A DNA stretch of 64,000 nt, taken from positions 36,105,264 through 36,169,263 of the forward strand of contig OZ020269.1 in NCBI GenBank assembly GCA_963971225.1, in the 5' to 3' direction. Positions 32,987-43,481 of this stretch are shown in pieces. This DNA is from Melieria omissa (Eukaryota > Arthropoda > Insecta > Diptera > Ulidiidae). How positions within the stretch are numbered: the first letter of the stretch is position 1; each line of letters starts with the position of its first letter. Under the pieces are notes generated by a model. The model was not told where the DNA came from, searched no databases, and worked only from the letters and a program-made list of their open reading frames with translations. Position numbers and translations under genes: made by a program.

Positions 32987-34197
32987 TAGGGGCGTAGCCA
33001 GAACTTGGTCATGGGGGGGTTTAAAAAAAAATTGTTTACCAATTTAGTATTACATGTTTTTTAAAGTACACTCCACCTTAAAAAAAGCCAATATTAAGTT
33101 TTGCATTAAAGTTGGTAAAACTTTAACAAAAACATTTCAATTGATGAACCAAGATTATGGTGATGATCGTTTATCCCTTGGCAGAGTTAGAGTGGTATTC
33201 GTGATTTAAAAACGTTTGTCAGGACATAAATGATCCACCGCAGATTCTGTCAAAACTTGGCAGCAATTCATCATGGATCAGCCAAAATCGCCATGAAATT
33301 GGATTTAACCTTCGCTTAAATTATACCCACCCGGGTGATCTTTTTCATGATTCTTGTTCAACATCTGTCAGAGTATTTAACCAATGTAGTTATTATTTCG
33401 ACTTACTGACAAAATTCGAAAGTAGTTTTCAATAACATAAACAAAAAAATTGTTTTGGAAAAATTATTCCTGTTTTTTGTTACGTTATTTGGTATATAAA
33501 CACCACACGGGTGATACCAGGCGCTTGCGCCACAATTTTGAATAAAACTCACAAGATTTTTTTACGTAACTCAGTATGTGTTCAATAAACCCTTTGGAAA
33601 GAAATCTAATATTTTTCATAGTCGCAAAATAAATCTATAACGTTAAGCTTTTATCGAAAAACGGACTATCACGAATACAAATATCTTTGGTAAGGCGAAA
33701 GTTAAGCATCACAAAAACATAACATTATCGCATTTTAACTGAACACTTTGACTATCGAAAGACGCTATGTCATCCATAGACAATTGTGACTGATTTTTTT
33801 TTACTAAAAGTCGAACTTTAACCATCAACCACTGCTCGTTTTCACCTGATGTGGCATTGTGCGATTTTCACCTTATAAAAAAACGAAGGCGTTTTGAGGA
33901 CATAGAAGTCATCCAAAATGTTTATACCGACATCCTGAAGGACATTCCAGCCGACGATTTAAAACACTCATTAAATATGCTTTAAGATCACGCAAATAGC
34001 TGTACTGAGCCTGAAGGGAATTATTTAAAAATATGATATCGGTTTCACCAAAAAAATTTTTTATTCTTTCAAATGTTTAAAGGTGAAAAAATCTTTGTGG
34101 GAACGTATATACCATGCAGAGTGATTGAAAATTTTAAATAATTATAGGCCTTGGGGGGGTTCTGACACCCAAAACCCCTCCCTTGGCTACGCCCCTG
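32987..34197 (+). mobile_element. 8-bp-TSD element (hAT-like ends) carrying a mariner remnant
   Basis: Ends TAGGGGCGTAGCCA and TTGGCTACGCCCCTG are inverted, flanked by an exact 8-bp duplication GCGTACGT (32979-32986 and 34198-34205). T/CAGGGG ends with 8-bp duplications favour hAT, though Merlin cannot be excluded. A decayed mariner-type C-terminus lies inside. Fragments of the same family make up 9771-14920. Confidence 0.88.
33842..34026 (+). pseudogene. Mariner-type transposase C-terminal remnant
   Basis: The open stretch reads SPDVALCDFHLIKKRRRFED, then IEVIQNVYTDILKDIPADDL. PD-x-A-x-CDFHL corresponds to the third catalytic Asp region and RFE-x-IE-x-IQ to the following helix of mariner transposases. 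The upstream part is too decayed to read. That a mariner piece is shared by both copies of the larger element implies it was inserted before that element spread. Confidence 0.6.
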
Positions 34198-34205
34198 GCG
34201 TACGT

Positions 34206-34581
34206 TAAACTTAGTAGCACGTCAATAAGAAATATTGTAATCGGTTTTCGCAGCATATCCGTCCGTAATATAGGCGCAGCTTTTTATTAAACGTTGGTCA
34301 CAGTTGGTTTGCTAAAGAGGCGAAGGCGTGGGCAGGTGACACGTGACACCTTATGTGATATTTTTGACTAACAAAGCAGAAACGGCCGTATTGGAATAAT
34401 AACAACAAACAATATGCGCCAAATACCATGAACTACGCAAAAGTGGAGTGGGCATTAAATTGTAGGAGGAAAAGGGAGAAAAAACTGAATCCGTTGCGAA
34501 CAAGATTTGTTTGGTGTTTTCGTTGCACAGTGGTCGGAAGACACCTGGCAAGAGGGTTTACAATTTCACTATTTCGTGATT
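34206..34581. other. Unassigned DNA
   Basis: A minus-strand frame at 34351-34551 is unrecognisable. No repeat boundary was seen. Confidence 0.35.
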
Positions 34582-34594
34582 ATGAAAGCTAGCT

Positions 34595-34923
34595 GATTGA
34601 TTGATTGATCGATTGGCACGACAGCCCGCTTACGCGAGACTAAGGCCTAGCTTCCCGCAACCACCCGTGTTGTGCGTGTGAATTTTGTACACGGGTGGAA
34701 GGGACCTACAGTTTTATGCCGGTTCCGAACGGCAGGTTGGGAGCTTTTTCATAGGCAATTTTTACTCTCAGAGGTTTGCCATTTCCAGCTGAGAGGACAG
34801 CCACCGAAAGAGAAAACGAGTTTCCCGTTATTTTTTTTAGGTGTTACTACATGCAGTTTTCGATCTTGCGTCGCTTTGCATGCGACTCGTTGGACCGCGC
34901 ACTAACCAACTGAGCCACGGCGG
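34595..34923 (-). mobile_element. Full-length tRNA-headed SINE (329 bp)
   Basis: An exact 13-bp duplication ATGAAAGCTAGCT (34582-34594 and 34924-34936) flanks it. On the minus strand the head reads CCGTGGCTCAGTTGGTTAGT (A box), then a degenerate B box (GATCGAAAACT), the shared body (complement of CTACAGTTTTATGCCGGTTC) and a 3' end GGGCTGTCGTGCCAATCGAT with a (CAAT)n tail. This is the best-preserved copy in the window. Confidence 0.92.
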
Positions 34924-35126
34924 ATGAAAGCTAGCTACATAATTCAATAACGCTTTTGCAACAATTTACCCGAACTAGGGTTCTTTAGAACTAGGAATAA
35001 CTTTTAAATGGTGGCAATTTTCAGCGCAGCAGCCATGTGACGCATTTCTTCAATTAGCAACCAAACTTTAAATATGAACTTTGCGCCATATTTCTCTGTG
35101 TACGCCATTTGAAAAACGTATGTGTG

Positions 35127-35358
35127 CTTAGCTTCCCGCAGCCATTTTGTGTTGTGTGTGTAAAATTTTTACACGGATGGAAGTTGTATGACGATTGCGA
35201 ACGGCGGGATGGGAACTTGTTCTTAAGCACTTTTACTCTTAAATGTTTCTCTCCTGCTGACGAAAGAAAAATTTAATTTCTATATGGCGGTGGTCAAAGG
35301 GGAGGGAGAGGTGTCCCTTCATATTCGCGGTTCAACGCGATCATCAGCTGAACCACTG
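35127..35358 (-). mobile_element. Old, diverged SINE copy
   Basis: GCTTCCCGCAGCCATTTTGT, TACACGGATGGAAG and GCGAACGGCGGGATGGGAAC follow the order of the 34595 copy with many changes. The head region near 35340 (complement of AGTGGTTCAGCTGATGATCG) is degenerate. Confidence 0.65.
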
Positions 35359-36462
35359 CGTTTGTTATTTTTAAAATCTTCATTATTATTTTGTATTGCT
35401 TGATATTGACGTTTTTTAAATGCAATAAAATAAATTAGTAAAATTTCTGTGGAATACCATATTGAACTACTTTGTATTCATAAACAAACTTAAATATTGA
35501 AGGGTTATCTGATTTAAAAATATTATGCCAACGATTTTTGCATTTTTTCGCTTCACTATTATGGGAGCAACGTAAGTAAATGAAAGCTTCCAAAAAACCC
35601 GATTTTTCATTTTAGTAAGTATCCACCCGTATTTTCTTTATTGCCTTATTATCCTTATACAATTTTTTTACGAAAGTAACCTCGCATCTCCAGATTGAAC
35701 GGAAACACCTCGAAGTAGAAGTTTATCGTATTAACTGGAAGACCAAGGTGCATAACTCCTATTGGTAGTGCCACGAACTATTAAAAGTCGGAAGGCATTC
35801 CTCCGGAGTTAGAAGTTATTTTAATCGGTATCAAGCATATTTTCGCACTGTTCCTTCTACCATGGTAGGCTAAGTAATATGAAAAGCACTCATTCCATGA
35901 CATACGCACCAGCCGGGGTGTAATTGTATTTAAATACACAAATAATTGGACGTATATGTGTGTGTGTGCCTTGAGTTCCCAGTCAGTCTGAAATGTAAAG
36001 GAACACACTCAAGCTGTTTTAAATGTAAACAACATCACGTTGCTTCCTTCACGTTGGTATTCCAATATCATCGTGAAGAATGTATAAATGGTGATATCGA
36101 TTAGGTTCGACTGCTTACGTTTTGCTCATTTGACACAAAAGTCCTACACAAGCGGGTGAAATAACCTTGCCAACTCAATGAACGATGTCATTGTGACTGC
36201 CTGCGCCTTGCGCGTGTCACTCCACCAGAAACATTCACTGTCCCATCACCGGCGAGCTTCGTTGTATACCTAACGGCTCACGGCACACAAAGATGGCACC
36301 TACAGCTGAGATTAAAATAAAAGCGACGCGATGAACCTTTTTTTCGCGAGATTCGACGTTAATATACAGTTCGGTTCCTGGCTTTGACTCACTATGCATT
36401 ATAGTACAAAATAGCGGCAAATCAGTGTCACAAAGAGATTATATTCTTGATATAACTTTTAA
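35359..36462. other. Unassigned DNA
   Basis: AT-rich, then moderately complex from about 35700 to 36420. Minus-strand frames at 35781-36008 and 36235-36420 are not recognisable. Confidence 0.3.
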
Positions 36463-36934
36463 CACTTTCGCTATTTTGTTGCCATATGGCACATTGCTAC
36501 TTTATGGACGTCTGAACCCTTTGTGGTTTCAAGAATAAATTTTTTGTTGGTCCTTAGAATAGTTTGAAGTTTTAGGAAAAATACGAAATTAACAAATTGA
36601 ATATTAAAGTTTAAAGAAGAGAAGTATACACGTTTTTTTAATGGTATATCTTGACAAAGTTAAGGGAGAAGAAGCAGAAAACTTTAATTTGATGTTTTCT
36701 TTCAATTTAGATACCTTTTTTTTAATTTTGGCTAAAGTAAATGAAGAAATGTTTAAGTAATTCATGTTTTATGTTTAAGTAATTATTACAGCCACAACGG
36801 TGTGGTTGCTCTCATAGAAAAACACTGTAAAATACAGGGTCCAAGTATTGTTGTTGCTGATATAACCACATAGAAGCCTAAAACGTAAAATTTAAAATTC
36901 TAACTTTCCCCAGTAAAAACCTATAGCAAAAGGG
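36463..36934. mobile_element. Possible piggyBac-type MITE (472 bp)
   Basis: Short inverted ends CACTTTCGCTAT and ATAGCAAAAGGG are flanked by TTAA on both sides (36459-36462 and 36935-36938). Only about 10 of 12 terminal positions match, so support is moderate. Confidence 0.45.
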
Positions 36935-38176
36935 TTAATGATGACCGCAGAAATAAAAAAACAGAGCCGATCCAACCTGATCCAGCTGATCACCGACACT
37001 AGATTGTTATGAACTGGATGCAACTCTCAATCGACATTTAGTTTAATTAAATTTACAAAATTTTAGAACATAAAAATTTAAAATTTGAACTGTAGGTAAA
37101 TCTTGAAAAATGAATCTCCGCTAAAATGAGATTTTTTGAAATTTATTTATTTATGGTATTTATTTATTTATACTTACTTAGTCTATGTACATGAATATAT
37201 TTACAGACTAAGGCATTAATTGAATATTTCAAATAGACTCAGTTTAGCAAAATTTATCACATGGGAATATGAATTTATGACCCGAATGCATCTCGTGAAG
37301 GGCTCATTATGCGCGTAATTCGTTGTATGAATGCATTCCTCGAACAAACGTGCTTGTCTAAGATTGTGACGCGGAGTGTGAACGTTAAAAAGAGCAACAA
37401 TGTCTCGACAATTTATCTTGCCATTTGACGTATTATAAGCGAACATAATTGATAGATATAATCTTCTATCAGACAGAGACTGCAACCCTAATAATTTCCT
37501 TCTGCTATCGTAGCCTGGAAGGATGGGCCACCCCAGTCGCCTCAACGCAAACTTCGTAAACATACGCTGAACTCTTTCAATTTTGTTCGAATGAGTCTGA
37601 TAGTAAGGGTTCCACACTATGCAACAATAGTCTAAATGAGTCCTCACCAGACCGATATAGAGCGATTTAAGCGTAAACGGGTCAGAGAAGTTCCCCGTGT
37701 TTTTACGAATGAACCCAAACATCCTAAATGCTTTTGTAATGATATAGTCAAGATGTTTAGAAAAAGTCATTTTGTGATCAAATATGACCCCTAAATCCTT
37801 AATTTCTTCCTTACAATCTTGCAATCTACAGCTATTTAGAGTGTAGTCATGAATAATGAAATTGCTTCTCTTTGAATATGATACTATGGCACATTTATTA
37901 ATATTCAAGTGCAGGTGGTTCAAGGAACACCATCTATCAAAAGCATTGAGATCGTTCTGAATGTCATAACAATCTGTGGTATTATTAACTTTAAGGAACA
38001 ACTTGACGTCATCGGCAAACATCAAGCACTTAACAAACTTGAAGTGATTTGGAAGGTCATTTATGAATAATAAAAATAGCAGTAGCCCACAATGAGTACC
38101 TTGCGGAATCCCGGACCAGGCTTGGACTGGTATGCTGGATTTGTTAATCTCAATTTTAACAAACAGTTCCCTTCCA

Positions 38177-38885
38177 CGCAGCTGCCGTGGCTCAGTTGGT
38201 TAGTGCGCGGTCCAGCGAGTCGCATGCAGAGCGACGCAAGTTCGAATTCTGCATGTAGTAACTAGCGTTGCCACAAGAAAAAACAATTTATAGCCAGGAA
38301 CAAAAATAAAAATAACCAAAATGTAACAAAAATAACCAAAATGTTTATTCCACACAAACCAAAAAAAAAACTCAAACATAAACTTCAAGATTTAAGGATT
38401 TAAACAATGCTGCTTACTATTTTACGAGAAACAGCACTGCCTATGAGTTGCCACTATTAAACAATATCAATATTATTGTCACTCCAAATAACAGTGTGCT
38501 ATATTGAAGACACATTTTGTATCAGTGTGCAATATTTAAAAAAATAACCAAATGGGATCAAAAATCACCAAATAACCAAATAAAAATAACCATTTTTGGT
38601 TAAAAATAACCAAAACGGCAACGCTGGTAGTAACACCTAAAAAAAATAACGGGAAACTCGTTTTCTCTTTCAGTGGCTGTCCTCTCAGCTGGAAATGGCA
38701 AACCTCTGAGAGTAAAAATTGCCTATGAAAAAGCTCCCAACCTGCCGTTCGGAACCGGCATAAAACTGTAGGTCCCTTCCACCCGCGTACAAAATTCACA
38801 CGCACAACACGGGTGGTTGCGGGAAGCTAGGCCTTAGTCTCGCGTAAGCGGGCTGTCGTGCCAATCAATTATAAATTATTAATTA
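38177..38885 (+). mobile_element. tRNA-headed SINE containing a hAT MITE
   Basis: A 9-bp duplication TCCCTTCCA (38168-38176 and 38886-38894) flanks it. The head (GCCGTGGCTCAGTTGGTTAG, A box; GCAAGTTCGAATTCTGC, B box) is at 38184-38255. The body resumes at 38635 after the MITE and runs to GGGCTGTCGTGCCAATCAAT, with an AT-rich tail. Without the MITE it would be about the same length as the 34595 copy. Confidence 0.9.
38263..38626. mobile_element. hAT MITE nested in the SINE (364 bp)
   Basis: Ends TAGCGTTGCC and GGCAACGCTG are inverted. The 8-bp duplication GTAGTAAC (38255-38262 and 38627-38634) is exact. Subterminal AAAAATAACCAAA repeats recur at both ends. Confidence 0.93.
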
Positions 38886-39626
38886 TCCCTTCCAGAAAGA
38901 AAACTTGTAAAAAATTTCAAAAGAGCTCCATTTATGCCAAAAGCCTGAAGTTTATGAATCAATATCGCATGGTCAACCTTATCGAACGCTTTAGAAAAAT
39001 CAGTATAGATTACATCTAGTTGTGCGTGATGTGAAAATGTAATAAATTTTTGAAAGTTGATCTACCCGGATAGAGTCCATGCTGGCATTCGCAAATGGCA
39101 TCAGCAACAAAATTGAATAGTTTCGATTTAATTATGGAATCGAATAATTTCGCAAATGTGCTTTGCTTAACAATTGGTCTGTAATTGCTAACGTCATTGC
39201 GATTACCCGACTTGTATATTGGAACGATTGAACAAATCTTCCAAGAGTCAAGGAATAAACCTTTTTCCAAACATAAATTGAATAGCAAAGAAATGGGAGT
39301 AACTAAAACAGCGGAGAAGTGTTTAAATAAATAGGGGCAAATCCTTCTAAATCAGCTTTGGAGCTAGATTTTAAATTTGAAATCGCGAAAGAAACATCGT
39401 CTTCGGATATATTAAAGATAGAGATAGTGTTCGGTACAACGTAGGCCGGGGGATCATTAGAGCTGCTATATTTAACATAAACTTCTTGAAAATATTTAGC
39501 AAATAAATTGCAAGAGTCATCCAGATTATTTGATGCCTCACCTTTATTGACAAGACTGATAGGGAACCCATTAGATTTGGGTTTATATCTATGTACTGCC
39601 AAAAGCGCGAGGTATTAGATTTCAAA

Positions 39627-41494
39627 GTTTCAGTCGGCCGCCACGCGAGCCATGACAGAAAAATACCGGGAGGAGAGGAAGAAAGAGAGGTGCCTTTTTA
39701 GACGCAAGAAACGGGAGCAAGAAAGGCGCGAGCGTGAGGAAATCGAGGAGTGCAGGAGCAGGAATGACGCTCGAAAATTCTTCCAAAAAGTTAAGCGTCT
39801 CACGGAAGGATTTAAGCCCGGGGCATCTTCTTGCAGAGACGAAAACGGGGATCTGGTTACGGATGCGCAGGGTGTGCTGAGGTTGTGGAAGGAGCACTTC
39901 ACCAAGCTGCTCGCAGGCGACGAAAGGAACAATACCGCCAGTGGTGAAGATGTCCAGATGGCACCAATCGACGACGACGGTGTGGATGTACCACCGCCCA
40001 GCCATGACGAGGTCCGGGTCACTATCCAGCGACTCAAGAACAACAAAGCTGCAGGGCCGGATGGGCTACCAGCTGAATTGTTCAAGGCCGGCGGCGGTGA
40101 GCTGATTGGGTGCATGCATCAGCTCATTTGCAAAATATGGCTGGAGGAACGAATGCCCAACGATTGGAACCTCAGTGCCCTTTGTCCTGTGCTGAAGAAA
40201 GGCGACCCAACAATATGCGCCAACTACAGGGGTATCAGCCTACTTCCCATTGCATACAAGGTCCTGACGAGCGTATTATGTGAAAGACTAAAGCCACTCG
40301 CCAAGGCGCTGATTGGACCTTATCAGTGCGGCTTTAGACCTGGTAAGTCCACCATCGACCAGATATTCACTCTACGCCAAATCCTGGAGAAGACCCATGA
40401 GAACCAAATCGATACACACCATCTCTTCATCGATTACAAGGCAGCATTCGATAGCCCGATAAGGGATCGCCTATATGCCGCATTGTCTGAACTTGGTATC
40501 CCTGCAAAGCTCGTTAGACTTGGCAGAGCGATGTTGAGCAATACGCGCAGCTCCGTCAAGGTTGGAAGTGACCTCTCCGACCCCTTTGATACAGTTCGAG
40601 GTTTCAGACAGGGCGATCCTTTGTCCTGCGACCTCTTCAACTTCACCATGGAGAGTGTTCTGCGCAAGGCCGGTGTACATCGTAATGGCACAATTTTCAA
40701 CAAAAGTGTCCAGCTCCTTGCTTACGCTGATGATATTGATGTCATCGGACGTAACAAGCGAGATGTCACCGCTGCCTTTCCGGCTATCGAAAGAGAATCT
40801 GCCAAAATGGGTCTGGTGGTAAATGAAGGCAAGACGAAATATATGCTGTCTACATGCAGGGACTCGCAGCGGCTAGGGTCTCACGTCGAGGCCGACAGGT
40901 ACACCTTTGAAGTTATCAAGGAATTCGTCTACCTTGGCACCGCCATCAACAGCAACAATGATGTCAGGCTGGTGATAAAGCGAAGGATTACTCTTGCCAT
41001 CAGGTGCTACTACGGTCTCGGTAGACAATTGAGAAGTAGAGACCTATCTCGATCGACAAAAGCTTGCACTCTATAGGAGCTCATCTTGCCCGTGCTCCTC
41101 TATGGCGCTGAAGCATGGACAATGACACGAAACGACATAGCGGCCCTTGGAGTGTTCGAGAGGAAGGTACTTCGCAAAATCTTCGGCCTTGTTCGTGTTG
41201 GTGACATGGACGTAGCGCAGCGAATTAACATCCAGCGGCTACGCTGGCTCGGTCATTCTGCCGCATAGACGACGAAGCTCCGGCGAAAAAGGTGTTCGAT
41301 GCGATGGTTGGAGGTCGACGGCGAAGAGGGAGGCCGTGTCTCCGGTGGAAGGACCAAGTGTAAGAGGCCCTGGTATCTCTTGGTGTGACCAACTGGAGAA
41401 GGCGCGCGCGAAGCAGAGGCGCCTGGAGAGAAGTTTTGCGGCAGGCCGTAACCCGATAACGGGTTGTTATGGCCAGTTAAGTAAGTAAAGTAAG
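39627..41494 (+). mobile_element. RTE-like LINE, copy 2, 5'-truncated
   Basis: An exact 14-bp duplication TATTAGATTTCAAA (39613-39626 and 41495-41508) flanks it. It starts within about 8 bp of the same point as copy 1 (CAGTCGGCCGCCACGCGAGC) and ends with a short TAAG-type tail. It is inserted in the minus-strand LINE. Confidence 0.93.
39652..41460 (+). pseudogene. RTE-like reverse transcriptase, partly open (copy 2)
   Basis: The frame is open for 474 codons (39652-41076), covering linker and nearly all reverse transcriptase: AAGPDGLPAELFKAGGGEL, NYRGISLLPIAYKVL, GFRPGKSTIDQIFTLRQ, LFIDYKAAFDS, FRQGDPLSCDLFNF and the YADD box at residues 358-361. It ends at the CTL-stop where the full-length copy reads LSLYRTLILPV, because of compensating small changes. 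Downstream, VRVGDMDVAQ lacks 16 residues present in the full copy and LGHSAA-stop replaces LGHVCRMDDE. Endonuclease is absent. Confidence 0.92.
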
Positions 41495-41508
41495 TATTAG
41501 ATTTCAAA

Positions 41509-42845
41509 TTAGACTCCACTTTCAATATGTGTTGCTTTTATAAGAAACTGTTCAAACAGTCAAATTTTTTCTTTAAAACAATATATCGATTGCGATCAAT
41601 TGAGCTGTTAGTTTTTCTAAATTTCTTAAATGATTTGTTTTTGATATTTTGTAGATGGCATAGTTTTGCATTGAACCAGGGGGGTTTGTTTCGCAAAACA
41701 GAACGCTTCAATGGAGCAAGCGTCGAAGTTGCGAACCGGAGCTTCCCTTTCAAGATACTGAAGAGTAAATTTGGGTCTGTTATTGACTTCATGAGTGACC
41801 AATCGATATCACTAAAATATTCGGAGATCGCTGCTAAATCCGCGTTTAAGTAATCACGTTCTGGAATGATATTAACTGTAGGGCGTTCGAAAGTATAAAA
41901 TTGAAATTTAACAACTAGAGCTTTATGGTGAAAGCTGTTGCCTGAAATTGGCGCCAAGCACTCTTCGCAAGATACTGTCAGTTCATTAGATGTAAAAACT
42001 AAATGCAAGACTCTACCATTGTTATTCAGAACAGAGTTAACCTGATTGAATCCATTAGATAAAATAGTACTAGTAAGCAACAAATCAGTATCAGAATTAA
42101 GGTTAGTAGGTAGCTAAATATTATTCTTAGGTATCCAAGATATACTCCCTACGTTAAAATCGCCTAAATAAATAATTTCATCTAATGGCCTAGCCATGTT
42201 AACAACAAAATTTAGATTCTCTAAGTGTTTGGCATAAATTTCAATATTACTGGTTGGCGAAACATATGACAACAAAATGTAAATATTTTTATTGTTAGAA
42301 CAGTTTATGCTAACGCATATTTGCTCCAAGTCTTTAGCCTGAAGGGTAACCAGAAAACTGCACAATTCAGCTCTCATCGAAATCAGTACTCCACCTCCTC
42401 GTTCAAGGCCAGTAGCAAGTGGACAGCGATCCATCCGATAGACGTGGTAATGATCATCAAAGAACTCCGAGGAATTAAAATTTTCATTGAGCCATGTTTC
42501 AGTAATAGCGATGATGTCGAATTCGTGTAAGGAGACTTCACGGAAGAACTGTGAAGAGTTAGTGCGCATACCACTAACGTTTTGGTAGTACAGATTGTAT
42601 CTTCCAAGAGTCTTAGATTCCGAGGCCTGACATTATGGGATTGGCGATAGTGGGGTAGCATTTTGAAAAAAACGAAAAGGTCTTATCTTAACATCAGCTG
42701 GCCAAAGCTCTGAGCATAGTAGTTTGTTGAGAAGCGATGAGGAAATACCAAACTTAAAATTTACTATTTTAAGAGATTCCGAAGGCGCATCTCGCTTAAC
42801 TAACTTGTAGCAATGTAATTGGCTCGACTCAATACCCGGGCTCTA
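41509..42845 (-). pseudogene. LINE ORF1 end and apurinic endonuclease
   Basis: Near 42830-42600 the minus strand reads YKLVKRDAPSESLKIVNFKF and LWPADVKIRPF, like the C-terminal end of ORF1 proteins. The endonuclease follows: FDIIAITETWLNENF, GGGVLISM, IYLGDFNVGSISW (42569-42114). After a frame break come SFHHKALVVKF and PPWFNAKLCHLQNIKNKSFK (42083-41538). The catalytic Glu (ITETW) and Asp-Asn (GDFN) are present, but the expected DH of the last motif reads HH. Confidence 0.75.
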
Positions 42846-43220
42846 AAAAGGCAAAACATGAGTTAAGGTGTTGTATGAAGAAACGTGATTCAATGAGCGT
42901 ATTGATTTCAAACTTGGTGAAAATACTCCAAATCAAAAATATTTCGACACGTATTTTTCAATTTTTCGAAAATACAAATTTAACGGGGCGAACCAAGGGT
43001 TAAGGTTCGTTTACGGAAAGACTACGAAAAAAATCCTTAACCGTTGGGTCTTTTGACCTCAAAGTTCGTGAAAACACTTAAAATCAAAAATGATTCGACA
43101 CGTGTTTCTCTTTTTTTTGGAAATCAAAACTTAAAGGGGTGAACCAAGGGGTTAAAAGTGTGTATGAAGAAATATGAATTTTTACGCCTATTGACTTCAA
43201 AATTGGTTTAAGTACTCTTA
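42846..43220. repeat. Satellite-like tandem repeats (about 140-150 bp units), left block
   Basis: A core motif (T/C)TTGACTTCAAA(A/G)TTGGT plus AATCAAAAATATTTCGACACG and GGTGAACCAAGGGTTAA recurs at about 42898, 43050 and 43188. Units are diverged. The same motif reappears at 45002-45257, 45414-45500, 51300-51361, 52010-52103 and 62500-62570, so the array has been broken up or dispersed. Confidence 0.65.
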
Positions 43221-43481
43221 CAGCCCTATTCTGGCACTACCGTAACAATTGTTACCCCCCGTAACAATTGAATTGAATTTGATTGTTTCCGTATTCTGGA
43301 AAAATGGTGACAAGAAGAAAGTTCAAACAATTCACCACTCGTGGTGAAAGCTTTTTTTCTATCAAACCAGCTGTTTTTTGTATTTTTTCTGTCAAACTGT
43401 AAATAAATAAACAAACAAAAAATGGCAAATGCAGAAAATCTGGCAAAGCAAGTCTTTTTTTTGGAGTTTCTTCACAATGTA

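Larger units (their letters stand above)
37216..39612 (-). pseudogene. LINE reverse transcriptase, split by a SINE
   Basis: Reading down the minus strand: KADLEGFAPIYL near 39330; then SWKICSIVPIYKSGNRNDVS and NYRPIVKQSTFAKLFDSI (39288-39016); VIYTDFSKAFDKVDH near 38980 (first catalytic Asp); the SINE interrupts; SGIPQGTHCGLLLF near 38110; then LMFADDVKLF at about 38025 (FADD box); and the C-terminal block SDPFTLKSLYIGLVRTHLDY to a stop at 37216. No RNase H follows. Small frameshifts are present, so it is not functional as it stands. Confidence 0.82.
37140..42845 (-). mobile_element. Jockey/CR1-group LINE, split by later insertions
   Basis: A minus-strand LINE runs from an ORF1-like end near 42840 to an ATTT-repeat tail near 37140-37175. 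It is interrupted by a SINE (38177-38885) and by RTE copy 2 (39627-41494), both with exact duplications, which shows the LINE is the oldest layer. A related 3' end on the plus strand is at 54790-55545. Confidence 0.85.
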
